NCBI GenBank assembly: GCA_017303905.1
Contig: JAFLBH010000002.1
Span: 620,001 to 684,000 of the forward strand
DNA length: 64,000 bases
Source of the DNA: Bacteroidota bacterium
GTDB lineage: Bacteria > Bacteroidota > Bacteroidia > B-17B0 > Aurantibacillaceae
Reading direction: 5' to 3'
In this document: one piece after another, positions 24,454-32,930 of the stretch
Layout of the letters: each line of letters begins with the position of its first letter
How positions within the stretch are numbered: the first letter of the stretch is position 1
The notes under the pieces: generated by a model
Database searches by the model: none
What the model was told of the DNA's origin: nothing
The model's input: only the letters and a program-made list of their open reading frames with translations
Position numbers and translations under genes: made by a program

Positions 24454-25809
24454 TTAATATTTAGGATTAATACCGGTGTAATTATGAGGTGTAATCTTCT
24501 TTAATTCTTCTTTTATGGTCGCACTTACATTTAATGTATCGATAAACGCGTGCATAGAATCTTTCGTTACATGTGTATTGGTACGTGTTAAATCTTTTAA
24601 TGCTTCGTATGGCTTAGGATAGCCTTCGCGACGTAAAATCGTTTGTACCGCTTCCGCCACAACAGCCCAGTTATCTTCCAAGTCTAATTCAAAAGCCTTT
24701 TCGTTTAAAATCAATTTATCCAATCCTTTTAAAATACTTCTGAATGAAATCAACATATGCGACATCGGCACACCAATGTTTCTTAAAACAGTGCTGTCGG
24801 TTAAATCGCGTTGTAAACGTGATACAGGAAGTTTAGCAGCAAGGTGCTCCAACAAGGCGTTCGCCACACCTAAGTTTCCTTCCGCGTTTTCAAAATCAAT
24901 CGGATTTACTTTATGTGGCATGGCTGATGATCCTACTTCACCCGCTTTTAATTTTTGTTTGAAATATTCCACACTGATGTACGACCATATATCGCGACAC
25001 AAATCGATTAAGATTGTATTGATGCGCTTGCAGGCATCACAATAAGCCGCTAAATTATCGTAATGTTCGATTTGTGTGGTGAATTGCGAGCGTGATAGAC
25101 CTAATGTCCCATTCACGAAATTATTTCCGAATTCAACCCAATTATATTTTGGATAAGCTACTTGATGCGCATTGAAATTACCGGTTGCGCCGCCAAACTT
25201 TGCTGAATAAGGAACGGCTTTTAATTGATTGATTTGCTTTTCCAGTCTTTCTACAAACACATAAATTTCCTTTCCTAATTTTGTAGGAGAGGCGGGTTGT
25301 CCGTGAGTGCGCGCCAACATCGGAACTGCTTCCCAGGTTTTCGCTAAATCTTTGAGTTTGGATATTAAAGCATCGGTTTGCCTGAATAATACGTTGTGAG
25401 TAGCATCCTTTAAGGATAAAGGAATGGCAGTGTTATTAATATCCTGAGAAGTTAATCCGAAGTGTACAAACTCCAAATATTTTTCCAAACCAACTGCGGT
25501 TAATTTTTCTTTAACGAAATATTCCACCGCTTTCACATCATGATTGGTTGTTTTTTCTGTGTCTTTAATTTTTTGCGCATCCGCCAAAGAAAATTCACTC
25601 ACCACTTTACGTAAGCTTTCTTTTTGCGCCGCGCTTAACAAATTGAGCTGTGGAAGCTTGTTCTCAGTTAACGCGATGAAATATTCAATTTCAATTAATA
25701 CGCGGTATTTAATTAAGCCATACTCCGAAAAGTAGGCCGCTAAATCTTCTGTTGCTTTTCTGTATCTGCCGTCAACCGGCGATATGGCTGTAAGAGCACT
25801 TAATTCCAT
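24454..25809 (-). CDS. purB: Adenylosuccinate lyase
   Basis: The 451-residue protein has SPVDGRYRKATEDLAAYFSE at the start, TTNHDVKAVEYFVKEKL, FGLTSQDINNTA (catalytic region), ARTHGQPASPTKLGKE and the fumarase-superfamily signature GSSAMPHKVNPIDFENAEGN. It acts twice in purine synthesis, splitting SAICAR and adenylosuccinate to release fumarate. It leads a three-gene operon and lies divergently from the thiamine locus. Confidence 0.97.
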   Translation of the reverse strand: MELSALTAISPVDGRYRKATEDLAAYFSEYGLIKYRVLIEIEYFIALTENKLPQLNLLSAAQKESLRKVVSEFSLADAQKIKDTEKTTNHDVKAVEYFVKEKLTAVGLEKYLEFVHFGLTSQDINNTAIPLSLKDATHNVLFRQTDALISKLKDLAKTWEAVPMLARTHGQPASPTKLGKEIYVFVERLEKQINQLKAVPYSAKFGGATGNFNAHQVAYPKYNWVEFGNNFVNGTLGLSRSQFTTQIEHYDNLAAYCDACKRINTILIDLCRDIWSYISVEYFKQKLKAGEVGSSAMPHKVNPIDFENAEGNLGVANALLEHLAAKLPVSRLQRDLTDSTVLRNIGVPMSHMLISFRSILKGLDKLILNEKAFELDLEDNWAVVAEAVQTILRREGYPKPYEALKDLTRTNTHVTKDSMHAFIDTLNVSATIKEELKKITPHNYTGINPKY

Positions 25810-25880
25810 AAAAATGTAAAAAGCAAAGATACGGTTTTTTTATATCTGTAATCTCACATTAAAAACTTACCTTTAGGGCA

Positions 25881-26023
25881 CTTTAGGGGTGCTGACTATT
25901 AGGTTATTTGAGGTTTCTGGTTTCTAGTTAATAACTAACAAGAAACATTAAACAAGAAATAATCAATAGTAAGCTGAGAAAACACCCTTACTACCTGATG
26001 CGGGTAATGCCGACGAAGGGAAA
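25881..26023 (+). promoter_or_regulatory. TPP riboswitch 1, upstream of pnuT-like gene
   Basis: Core THI-box elements are in order: AGGGGTGC (25885-25892), GCTGAGA (25973-25979), a CACCCTT strand, then ACCTGATGCGGGTAATGCCG and CGAAGGGAA. The GGGGTGC to GCTGAGA distance is about 80 nt, far above the usual minimum, and this insertion folds into its own stems. A -7-like TACCTTTA (25868-25875) sits just upstream. CTCCCC lies 16 bp before the ATG at 26057 and can partly pair with AGGGG of the aptamer. Confidence 0.88.
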
Positions 26024-26056
26024 AGTAATTCTGTTTTCGCGCTCCCCTTTTAAATT

Positions 26057-26602
26057 ATGACATTACTTGGTATCATAGCTTTAATTAGCGGTGTAGCGGG
26101 CGTTATCCTCACTATCAAACAAAGTATTTGGTGCTGGCCAATGGCCTTAATTTCGGTGCTTACTTCCGGTATTGAATTTTATGAATCGCGTTTGTATGGC
26201 GACATGGCCTTACAAGTGTTTTATTTTATCAGCGGTGTTTACGGCTGGGTATATTGGAATAAAAAAAAGAAAGATGATTTTAAAGTTACATCGCTACCTA
26301 TAAAACTTATTTTACCGCTCAGCGCATTCACGGTTGCTCAATTTTTTATTTATTACTATTTGCTCGTTGTATTTAAAGGTGATAAAGTTTTTATGGACGC
26401 TTTGCTCACAGCATGTAGTTTAACGGCCACTTATATGATGACGAAGAAATGGGTTCAGAACTGGGCGTTTTGGGTGCTGATTGATTTCGCTTACATTGGT
26501 CTCTATTTTTCAAAAGATCTTTATTTGTATGCTCTTTTATATTTATTCTTTACCATCATTGCTTTATATAGCTACTTAAATTGGAAAAAAACAGTATCAT
26601 AA
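26057..26602 (+). CDS. PnuC/PnuT family transporter, probably thiamine
   Basis: This 181-residue inner-membrane protein has about seven helices and the PnuC-type aromatic signatures IWCWPMALISV and SGVYGWVYWNKKK. PnuC-family carriers move vitamins such as nicotinamide riboside or thiamine by facilitated diffusion, with trapping by a kinase. The TPP riboswitch directly upstream and the TPP-controlled receptor downstream favour thiamine (PnuT). The kinase gene overlaps its end by 22 bp. Confidence 0.88.
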   Translation: MTLLGIIALISGVAGVILTIKQSIWCWPMALISVLTSGIEFYESRLYGDMALQVFYFISGVYGWVYWNKKKKDDFKVTSLPIKLILPLSAFTVAQFFIYYYLLVVFKGDKVFMDALLTACSLTATYMMTKKWVQNWAFWVLIDFAYIGLYFSKDLYLYALLYLFFTIIALYSYLNWKKTVS

Positions 26603-27117
26603 AAATTGCCGTCATCGGCGCCGAAAGTACCGGTAAGTCTACTCTTGTAAAAGAATTGGCTCAGTATTTCCATACCGAATATGTGGAGGAATATGCCCGC
26701 GAATATTTTAACACACACAACATCGATGATTATTCGATTGATGTGTTTGATAAAATATACAGCAAACAATTGGAGAATGAAGAATTAAAATCTGTACATG
26801 CTACAAGATTTTTATTTTGTGATACAACCTTAATAACAGGTAAGATTTGGAGCGAAGAGGTTTTCGGAAAAACCGCTCCTTTTATAAACGAAAGAATTTT
26901 CAAACATCATTACGATTTTTACTTGGTCACTGATAATGATGTGCCTTGGGTGGCCGACGGACAAAGAAAAAATCCGCATAACCGCGGCGAATTACTCAAC
27001 AAAAACATTGAACTACTAAAGGAACTTAAGGCAAGTTACGAAATAGTGAAAGGTTTGCAAGAACAACGCTTAACGAATGCTGTCAGTATTATTAAAAAGC
27101 ATTTTGCGCTGACTTAA
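26581..27117 (+). CDS. NadR-like P-loop kinase, candidate thiamine-trapping kinase
   Basis: The 178-residue protein has the Walker A motif GAESTGKST near residue 11, then EYVEEYAREYF, FCDTTLITGKIWSEEVFG and the lid-like DNDVPWVADGQRKNPHNR. This set matches the C-terminal kinase half of NadR (AAA_28-like), which phosphorylates nicotinamide riboside. Here it is alone, begins with a TTG codon inside the last codons of the pnuT-like gene, and is under a TPP riboswitch. By analogy with PnuC and NadR, a thiamine kinase role is plausible but unproven; nicotinamide riboside kinase remains the alternative. Confidence 0.8.
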   Translation: MEKNSIIKIAVIGAESTGKSTLVKELAQYFHTEYVEEYAREYFNTHNIDDYSIDVFDKIYSKQLENEELKSVHATRFLFCDTTLITGKIWSEEVFGKTAPFINERIFKHHYDFYLVTDNDVPWVADGQRKNPHNRGELLNKNIELLKELKASYEIVKGLQEQRLTNAVSIIKKHFALT

Positions 27118-27131
27118 TTTTCGTATATTTG
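27104..27131 (+). promoter_or_regulatory. Promoter of the second TPP riboswitch transcript
   Basis: TTG (27104-27106), a 17-bp spacer and TATATTTG (27124-27131) match the Bacteroidota consensus exactly. The promoter lies in the end of the kinase gene and would start transcription just before the aptamer. Confidence 0.75.
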
Positions 27132-27139
27132 CCTCGGTC

Positions 27140-27250
27140 TTAAGGGGTGCTTATAGTTTACTATAGGCTGAGATTATACCCAATAACAATAAGTGTCCAA
27201 CCACTGTTGTTATGCACCTGAACAGGATAATGCCTGCGTAGGGAACAGTT
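27140..27250 (+). promoter_or_regulatory. TPP riboswitch 2, upstream of TonB receptor
   Basis: This is a compact THI-box: AAGGGGTGC (27142-27150), GCTGAGATTATACC (27167-27180), ACCTGAACAGGATAATGCCT (27216-27235), GCGTAGGGAACAG. All conserved pieces of the aptamer are present in order. It controls the receptor gene starting at 27307. Confidence 0.95.
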
Positions 27251-27256
27251 AAAAAG

Positions 27257-27279
27257 CAAATGCAACCCCTTTGCATTTG
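27257..27279 (+). promoter_or_regulatory. Hairpin between TPP aptamer 2 and the start codon
   Basis: A perfect 9-bp stem CAAATGCAA/TTGCATTTG with loop CCCCT has no U-run after it, so it is not a terminator. ACCCCTT (27265-27271) is complementary to AAGGGGT of the aptamer (27142-27148), so it may switch between its own fold and pairing with the aptamer. Confidence 0.55.
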
Positions 27280-27306
27280 ATGGTTTAACATAAAAAAGAA
27301 ACAAAA

Positions 27307-29739
27307 ATGAAACTAAAAAAAGCGGCTCGTTTGTGCAGCCTTGCCTTCGGTGTATTGTATATGCCCATGGTGAAAGCGCAATTTTCTATCAATGGTACTG
27401 TCACCGCTCCGGATAAAAATGCCATACCCTATTCGGTCATTGGCGTTAAAAACACCTTTATTTCGTCGCAAGCAAATGCTTTTGGCGAATATAAAATCAC
27501 CAACCTGAAAGCCGGAACATATGTTCTGATAACGAATTGCATTGGTTATAAAATGCGTTATGATACGGTTCAATTGAACGAAAACCTAAAACTGGATATT
27601 ACACTAACGGTCGACGACATACGGCTGGATGAAATTCCCGTAAGTTCAACGCGCGCTACCAAACAAAGCGCCATGGCTTATACGGAAATAGGTAAAGAGG
27701 AAATAGCCAAATTGAATTTAGGGCAAGACATTCCAATGATTTTAAGTCAGGCGCCCAGCGTTGTCAGTAATAGTGATGCCGGCAATGGTGTTGGTTATAC
27801 CGGATTAAGAATTAGAGGTACCGATGGAACACGTATTAATGTAACCATTAACGGCATTCCGGTTAACGATGCCGAAAGTCAGGGTGTGTTTTATGTTAAT
27901 ATGCCTGATTTGCTTTCGTCTGTTAATTCGGTGCAAATACAACGCGGCGTTGGTGCTTCCAGTAATGGCGCCGGTGCATTTGGTGCCAGCATTAATATGC
28001 AAACTAACACACTGAATGAAAAACCATACGCCGAGCTCATTCATTCGGCAGGATCCTATAGAACCATGCGCAACACCTTGAATGTAGGGAGCGGATTGAT
28101 AGGCGGCCATTTTGCAGTAGATGCCCGCTTAAGTAATATTAAAAGTGATGGCTACATAGATAGAGCCAAATCCAATTTATCGTCGTATTATTTAGCGGGC
28201 GGTTATTACGGACAAAAAACAATTGTGAAAGCCATTATGTTTTCCGGAAAGGAAAAAACCTATCAAGCTTGGTATTATGTACCGGAAGATTCCATTAAAA
28301 ACGGAAACAGAACCTATAATCCGGCAGGAGAATACTGGGATGGAAATGGTAACGTAAAATATTATGATAACGAAACCGATAATTACGTTCAGGATAATTA
28401 TCAGATTCACTGGATTCAAACCATTAATAATAAATTAAATTTTACCATTGCCGGACATTATACCGAAGGAAAAGGTTATTATGAACAATACCGCGGCAAC
28501 GATGATTTTGCCAATTACGGCATGGAAGATATTGTGATTGGAACAAATACTATTACTTCGACCGATTTAATCAGAAGACGATGGCTCGACAATGATTTTG
28601 CCGGCGTTGTTTACAGTTTAAATTACAACCCAAATTCCAAATTAAAATTTAACATCGGTGGAGGCAACAATGGTTATTATGGTAGACATATGGGTGAAGT
28701 CATCTGGGCACGTTATGCAAGCACAAGTGATATGGGTAAACGCTATTATCAAAACCAGGCATTTAAAAATGACAATAACATTTATTTTAAATCAACAGTT
28801 ACCCTCACAAAAGGATTGACTGTGTTTTTAGATGTGCAATACCGCAATGTATTTTATTCCTTTTTAGGATTTGATACAACATTGGCACAAGTGCAACAAA
28901 GCGTAACGTATGATTTTTTTAATCCGAAAATCGGCTTGAACTATAACGTAAATGATAAAATTCGCGTGTATGCTTCCTATGCCATGACAAACAAAGAACC
29001 AAACCGTGATGATTTTGTTAATAGCAGCGGGAAAAGTCGTCCGAAATATGAATCATTAAATGATTTGGAAATTGGCGCTACTTATGCTTCCAAAGATGTG
29101 TTTGGTGAAATTAATTTCTACAACATGGATTATACCAACCAATTAGTATTAAACGGTGAAGTAAATGATGTGGGGGCTTATAATCGCGTTAACGTTGACA
29201 GAAGTTACAGAAGAGGAATTGAAATACAGGCCGGTGTTAACCTTAGTAAATATTTTACTTTGAGCGGGAATTTAACTTTATCACGCAATAAAATAAAAAC
29301 ATTTACGGAATATCTGGATAGCGCCAATGCCGACTGGAGTGTTTATACCCAATATAAAATCAATTATGTGGAGACAGATATTTCTTTCTCCCCAAATGTG
29401 ATTGCAGGTGGTGTATTAACGGCTAAACCAATTAAAGGCTTGGAGATTTCCTTAATTAATAAATATGTAGGTCGTCAGTATTTAGATAATACGACCAATG
29501 TAAACAGAAGTATCAATCCGTATTACGTTGCAGATGCGCGCGTTTATTACAGTATCAAAACTAAATACCATACCGAATTAGGTTTGAACTTGACCGTGAA
29601 TAATGTATTTAATACACGATATGAAACCAATGGCTATACATTCAGTTATTACACTGATCAAACCTTGAACACCTTTAATTATTTGGCGCCGGCTGCACCT
29701 ATCAACTTTTTAGCCGGTATTAGTTTGAAGTTTCAATAA
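27307..29739 (+). CDS. TonB-dependent outer-membrane receptor for thiamine (predicted)
   Basis: The 810-residue protein has a signal peptide (to about residue 25), a carboxypeptidase-regulatory-like domain (about 27-103), a plug domain (about 115-235, PMILSQAPSVVSNSDAGNG and LRIRGTDGTRINVTINGIPV) and a beta-barrel ending in ...GISLKFQ. It would import a scarce compound across the outer membrane using TonB energy. The TPP riboswitch upstream makes thiamine or a precursor the likely ligand, as for known TPP-regulated receptors of Bacteroidota. Its end overlaps the convergent SDR gene by 20 bp. Confidence 0.92.
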   Translation: MKLKKAARLCSLAFGVLYMPMVKAQFSINGTVTAPDKNAIPYSVIGVKNTFISSQANAFGEYKITNLKAGTYVLITNCIGYKMRYDTVQLNENLKLDITLTVDDIRLDEIPVSSTRATKQSAMAYTEIGKEEIAKLNLGQDIPMILSQAPSVVSNSDAGNGVGYTGLRIRGTDGTRINVTINGIPVNDAESQGVFYVNMPDLLSSVNSVQIQRGVGASSNGAGAFGASINMQTNTLNEKPYAELIHSAGSYRTMRNTLNVGSGLIGGHFAVDARLSNIKSDGYIDRAKSNLSSYYLAGGYYGQKTIVKAIMFSGKEKTYQAWYYVPEDSIKNGNRTYNPAGEYWDGNGNVKYYDNETDNYVQDNYQIHWIQTINNKLNFTIAGHYTEGKGYYEQYRGNDDFANYGMEDIVIGTNTITSTDLIRRRWLDNDFAGVVYSLNYNPNSKLKFNIGGGNNGYYGRHMGEVIWARYASTSDMGKRYYQNQAFKNDNNIYFKSTVTLTKGLTVFLDVQYRNVFYSFLGFDTTLAQVQQSVTYDFFNPKIGLNYNVNDKIRVYASYAMTNKEPNRDDFVNSSGKSRPKYESLNDLEIGATYASKDVFGEINFYNMDYTNQLVLNGEVNDVGAYNRVNVDRSYRRGIEIQAGVNLSKYFTLSGNLTLSRNKIKTFTEYLDSANADWSVYTQYKINYVETDISFSPNVIAGGVLTAKPIKGLEISLINKYVGRQYLDNTTNVNRSINPYYVADARVYYSIKTKYHTELGLNLTVNNVFNTRYETNGYTFSYYTDQTLNTFNYLAPAAPINFLAGISLKFQ

Positions 29740-30640
29740 GGTTACAAAGAGCTTTCTCTATTTCAGGAAACTCAAATACAAATCCCCCGGAGAGTGATTT
29801 TCGGGGGATTATATTTACAGAATCTAATACTAAAGACGCTTCTGTTCCCATGAACAAAGCGCCAAGTTTAACTGCCGGTGTTGGTGCAGGAAAACCAATC
29901 GGCATTTTACAAGCTTTTCTAAATGCTTTCATCATGTCGGAATTAGTTACCGGATTTTGTGAAGCCGCATGGTACACACCGTTAGCTTCCGGAGTGTTTA
30001 TCAACCATTCGGTTAAACGACATACATCTTTTTCGTGAATCCAGCTTACCATTTGTTTGCCACTACCTGCAGCACCTCCTAACCCTAATTTCACCAATGG
30101 CAAAAGTGTCGGCACCACGCCTCCACTCTTCCCTAATACCATGGAAATTCTTAAAATAATCTGACGCGTTTGAGGAAGTTGAAACGACTTGACAGCCTGC
30201 TCCCATTGCTTACACACCTCAAACATAAATCCCGAACCTTCACTTTGACTCGACTCATCGTGTGGTCCGCCTACCGCATTTTGATAAACCGCGGCGGCCG
30301 AAAAATTAATCCACACCTTTGGCGGCAGATTGAGTTTTTGTATGGCTTCTCCAATAGCTTGGGTAGACTTCACTCTGGATTCTAAAATTTCCTTTTTATT
30401 CGTTTCGTTAAAACGACAATTAATACTTCTTCCACTTAAATTAATAATCGCTTCGGCTCCATTGAGTTCTTTTGTCCACTCGCCCTGTTGAACACCATCC
30501 CATTTCATAAATTTGATTTTCCCTTCTGAAGTTTTTGCATATCTGCTTAACACCACTATTTCATCGAAAGAATTAAGAAAATGTTGTGACAACACTTTCC
30601 CTAAATATCCTGTACCTCCTGCTAAAACTATTTTACGCAT
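29720..30640 (-). CDS. TIGR01777-type NAD-dependent epimerase/SDR protein
   Basis: The 306-residue protein has an N-terminal Rossmann motif (LAGGTGYLGKVLSQHF), AIINLSGRSINCRFNE, NFSAAAVYQN, and the C-terminal DUF1731-like part (AVKLGALFMGTEASLVLDS, FPEIEKALCNL). These mark the TIGR01777/SDR39U1 group, whose biochemical role is uncertain although some relatives act in cell division or nucleotide-sugar metabolism. It is translationally coupled to the preceding gene by an 8-bp overlap. Confidence 0.88.
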   Translation of the reverse strand: MRKIVLAGGTGYLGKVLSQHFLNSFDEIVVLSRYAKTSEGKIKFMKWDGVQQGEWTKELNGAEAIINLSGRSINCRFNETNKKEILESRVKSTQAIGEAIQKLNLPPKVWINFSAAAVYQNAVGGPHDESSQSEGSGFMFEVCKQWEQAVKSFQLPQTRQIILRISMVLGKSGGVVPTLLPLVKLGLGGAAGSGKQMVSWIHEKDVCRLTEWLINTPEANGVYHAASQNPVTNSDMMKAFRKACKMPIGFPAPTPAVKLGALFMGTEASLVLDSVNIIPRKSLSGGFVFEFPEIEKALCNLIETSN

Positions 30641-31070
30641 TTGTCTTTTGCTGTTTATATTCGAGCCAATCCTTAATCGTAATTACAAAATAAAAAATGG
30701 CAATGCCCCATGCACTCACAAACCAATACGCATAAATTCGTTCGGCTTTATTATTTGGAATGCTTCCATGTGCCACCTCTTCAATCAAAAAAGCCAATAA
30801 TCCACCAATTACAAAATAACTCAATACCGCTAACCAATATATTTTTAAGTAATCGTTCATTTGTTTTTTAGCCACTTTACGTATAGTAACAATGATGGCG
30901 TTAATAAGTTGATATAAACCCACAAAAAATTGCACAAGGGCTGTCCAAATTAAAACCTCCTTCCATTTTATACCTCCTTCATAAGATGGATTATTGATAA
31001 TGGCCAAGAAGATGGTGATGAACGAAACACCTAATAAGATGCCTTGAGTGATGATATTGGTTAATTTCAT
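30633..31070 (-). CDS. Four-helix membrane protein of unknown function
   Basis: The protein has 145 residues when started at MKLTNIITQ (31070); the frame is open from 31106 but the added residues are not hydrophobic. Four membrane helices are visible: ILLGVSFITIFLAII, VLIWTALVQFFVGLYQLI, IYWLAVLSYFVIGGLLAFLI and YWFVSAWGIAIFYFVITI. No motif indicates a function. It overlaps the SDR gene by 8 bp, suggesting a joint operon. Confidence 0.75.
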   Translation of the reverse strand: MKLTNIITQGILLGVSFITIFLAIINNPSYEGGIKWKEVLIWTALVQFFVGLYQLINAIIVTIRKVAKKQMNDYLKIYWLAVLSYFVIGGLLAFLIEEVAHGSIPNNKAERIYAYWFVSAWGIAIFYFVITIKDWLEYKQQKTNA

Positions 31071-31183
31071 AGTATAAATGTAACCAAAGCAATTCTTCAT
31101 GATCATTAAATTGGTATTATTTAGTGCTTTTTAACAGACTAAAAAAGCTTATAAAACCAAGAGTATTTGATTATCTTTGCGCC

Positions 31184-32530
31184 ATGAATTTTGAGGGCAA
31201 AACCGTTGGGTTTCATACACTGGGATGTAAGCTGAATTTTTCAGAAACATCTACCATTGCCCGTTTAATGCTGGAGAAAGGTTTTAAGAAAGTAGATTTT
31301 GGGAGTCCGGCTGATGTGTATGTGATTAATACCTGTTCGGTTACCGAAAATGCCGATAAAGAATGTAAGCAAATTGTAAAATCGGCCTTGCAAAAAAATC
31401 CGGAAGCTTTTGTGGCTATTGTAGGTTGTTACGCGCAATTAAAGCCGGAACAAATCGCGCAAATTGAAGGAGTGGATGTTGTATTAGGCGCTACAGAAAA
31501 ATTCAAACTCTTAAACTACATTAACCTCAGCAGTAAAAACGAATCAACTCAAATTCAGAGTTGCGAAATTAACGATGCTGATTTCTTTGTAGATGCTTAT
31601 TCGGTTGGCGACAGAACCCGTTCGTTTTTAAAAGTGCAAGATGGCTGTGATTACAGTTGTACTTTTTGCACCATACCTCTCGCACGAGGCAAAAGCAGAA
31701 GCGATACTATTGAGAATGTAGTGGAGAATGCTAAAAAGATTGCAGCCAGCGGCGTGAAAGAAGTGGTGTTAACAGGAGTTAACATTGGTGATTTTGGTTA
31801 CGGAAGAGATATTGATGGGGATGTAAAGAAGAGAAAGAACTATACGTTTTTAGATTTAATCAAGGCATTGGATGAAGTGGAAGGTATTGAGCGATTCCGC
31901 ATCTCTTCTATTGAACCCAATTTATTAAAAGACGAAATCATTGAATTTGTGGCGCAATCCAAACGTTTTATGCCGCACTTTCACATTCCACTTCAAAGCG
32001 GTAACAACGAATTATTAAAGCGCATGAAGCGCCGTTATTTAAGAGAGCTGTATTCCGACAGAGTAGCGAAAATAAAAATTTTAATGCCGCATTGCTGTAT
32101 TGGTGTGGATGTAATTGTAGGTTTTCCGGGAGAAACGGAAGAACAATTTTTAGACACGTATAATTTTATTAATGGATTAGACGTTTCGTACTTGCATGTG
32201 TTTACATATAGCGAACGCGATAATACCGAGGCCATTGAAATGCCAAATCCGATTCCTGTTTCTGAAAGAAAAAGACGCAATAAGATGTTACGAATTTTAT
32301 CGGCGAAAAAACTGCGCGCTTTTTATGAGCAAAACATTGGTAAAACCTCAACGGTTATTTTCGAGAACGAATCAAAAGGTGATTTCATGTTTGGTTTTAC
32401 GGAGAATTACGTAAAGGTGAAGCACACTTACAATGCCGACTTAGTAAATACAGCCGTAAAAGTTACACTGAACGACTTCGATGAAGAAGGAAATGTAATC
32501 TGTAAAATTTCAGAGGAGATTCCTGCTTAA
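31184..32530 (+). CDS. mtaB: tRNA (N6-threonylcarbamoyladenosine 37-C2)-methylthiotransferase
   Basis: The start is taken as the ATG at 31184 (448 residues) because TATCTTTG, a perfect -7 element, ends 4 bp before it (31172-31179); the upstream start at 31124 would be before the promoter. The protein has the MTTase N-terminal domain (TLGCKLNFSETS, VINTCSVTENADKECK, VGCYAQ cysteines), the radical SAM CxxxCxxC (DGCDYSCTFCTIP) and a C-terminal TRAM region. It adds a methylthio group to t6A37 of tRNA using iron-sulfur clusters. Confidence 0.93.
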   Translation: MNFEGKTVGFHTLGCKLNFSETSTIARLMLEKGFKKVDFGSPADVYVINTCSVTENADKECKQIVKSALQKNPEAFVAIVGCYAQLKPEQIAQIEGVDVVLGATEKFKLLNYINLSSKNESTQIQSCEINDADFFVDAYSVGDRTRSFLKVQDGCDYSCTFCTIPLARGKSRSDTIENVVENAKKIAASGVKEVVLTGVNIGDFGYGRDIDGDVKKRKNYTFLDLIKALDEVEGIERFRISSIEPNLLKDEIIEFVAQSKRFMPHFHIPLQSGNNELLKRMKRRYLRELYSDRVAKIKILMPHCCIGVDVIVGFPGETEEQFLDTYNFINGLDVSYLHVFTYSERDNTEAIEMPNPIPVSERKRRNKMLRILSAKKLRAFYEQNIGKTSTVIFENESKGDFMFGFTENYVKVKHTYNADLVNTAVKVTLNDFDEEGNVICKISEEIPA

Positions 32531-32533
32531 AAA

Positions 32534-32746
32534 TCACACCACAAACTTTTCAGAAAAAAAACGACTTTCTTTATCGGTTACGCAAACCGTATAGGTTCCT
32601 TTAGGTAAATGTGAAAAATTATAGGTGTTCTTTTCAAAGTTGCTTTCTACAAGAAATCCATCCTGATTAAATAATTTAAACGAATGGATATCGGAATCAT
32701 GTTGAACCGTTAAGGTGCGTTGTTCGGTATCAATGATTAAGTTCAT
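32534..32746 (-). CDS. Small protein resembling an isolated T9SS sorting-domain fold
   Basis: The 70-residue beta-rich protein has the alternating strand pattern seen in Por secretion C-terminal domains (SFKLFNQDGFLVESN, FSHLPKGTYTVCVTD, EKFVV end), but no signal peptide and no cargo. It converges with mtaB, 3 bp away. It may be a cytoplasmic small protein sharing the fold, or a remnant of a larger gene. Confidence 0.55.
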   Translation of the reverse strand: MNLIIDTEQRTLTVQHDSDIHSFKLFNQDGFLVESNFEKNTYNFSHLPKGTYTVCVTDKESRFFSEKFVV

Positions 32747-32930
32747 AGTACAAGGGATCTGTTTTAGCCAAATTATGAATTGTACTTTCTTTTATAAATA
32801 CCCGCCTGTGGGTATATCTAAAGAAATCAATGGGTGCGTTTAAATGTAATCCTGAACTTTTACCTAAACAAGATTTACAGTGTGGATACCCGGTTTGGGT
32901 TTATAAGTGGTTGTTTTTTTAATGTGGAAA

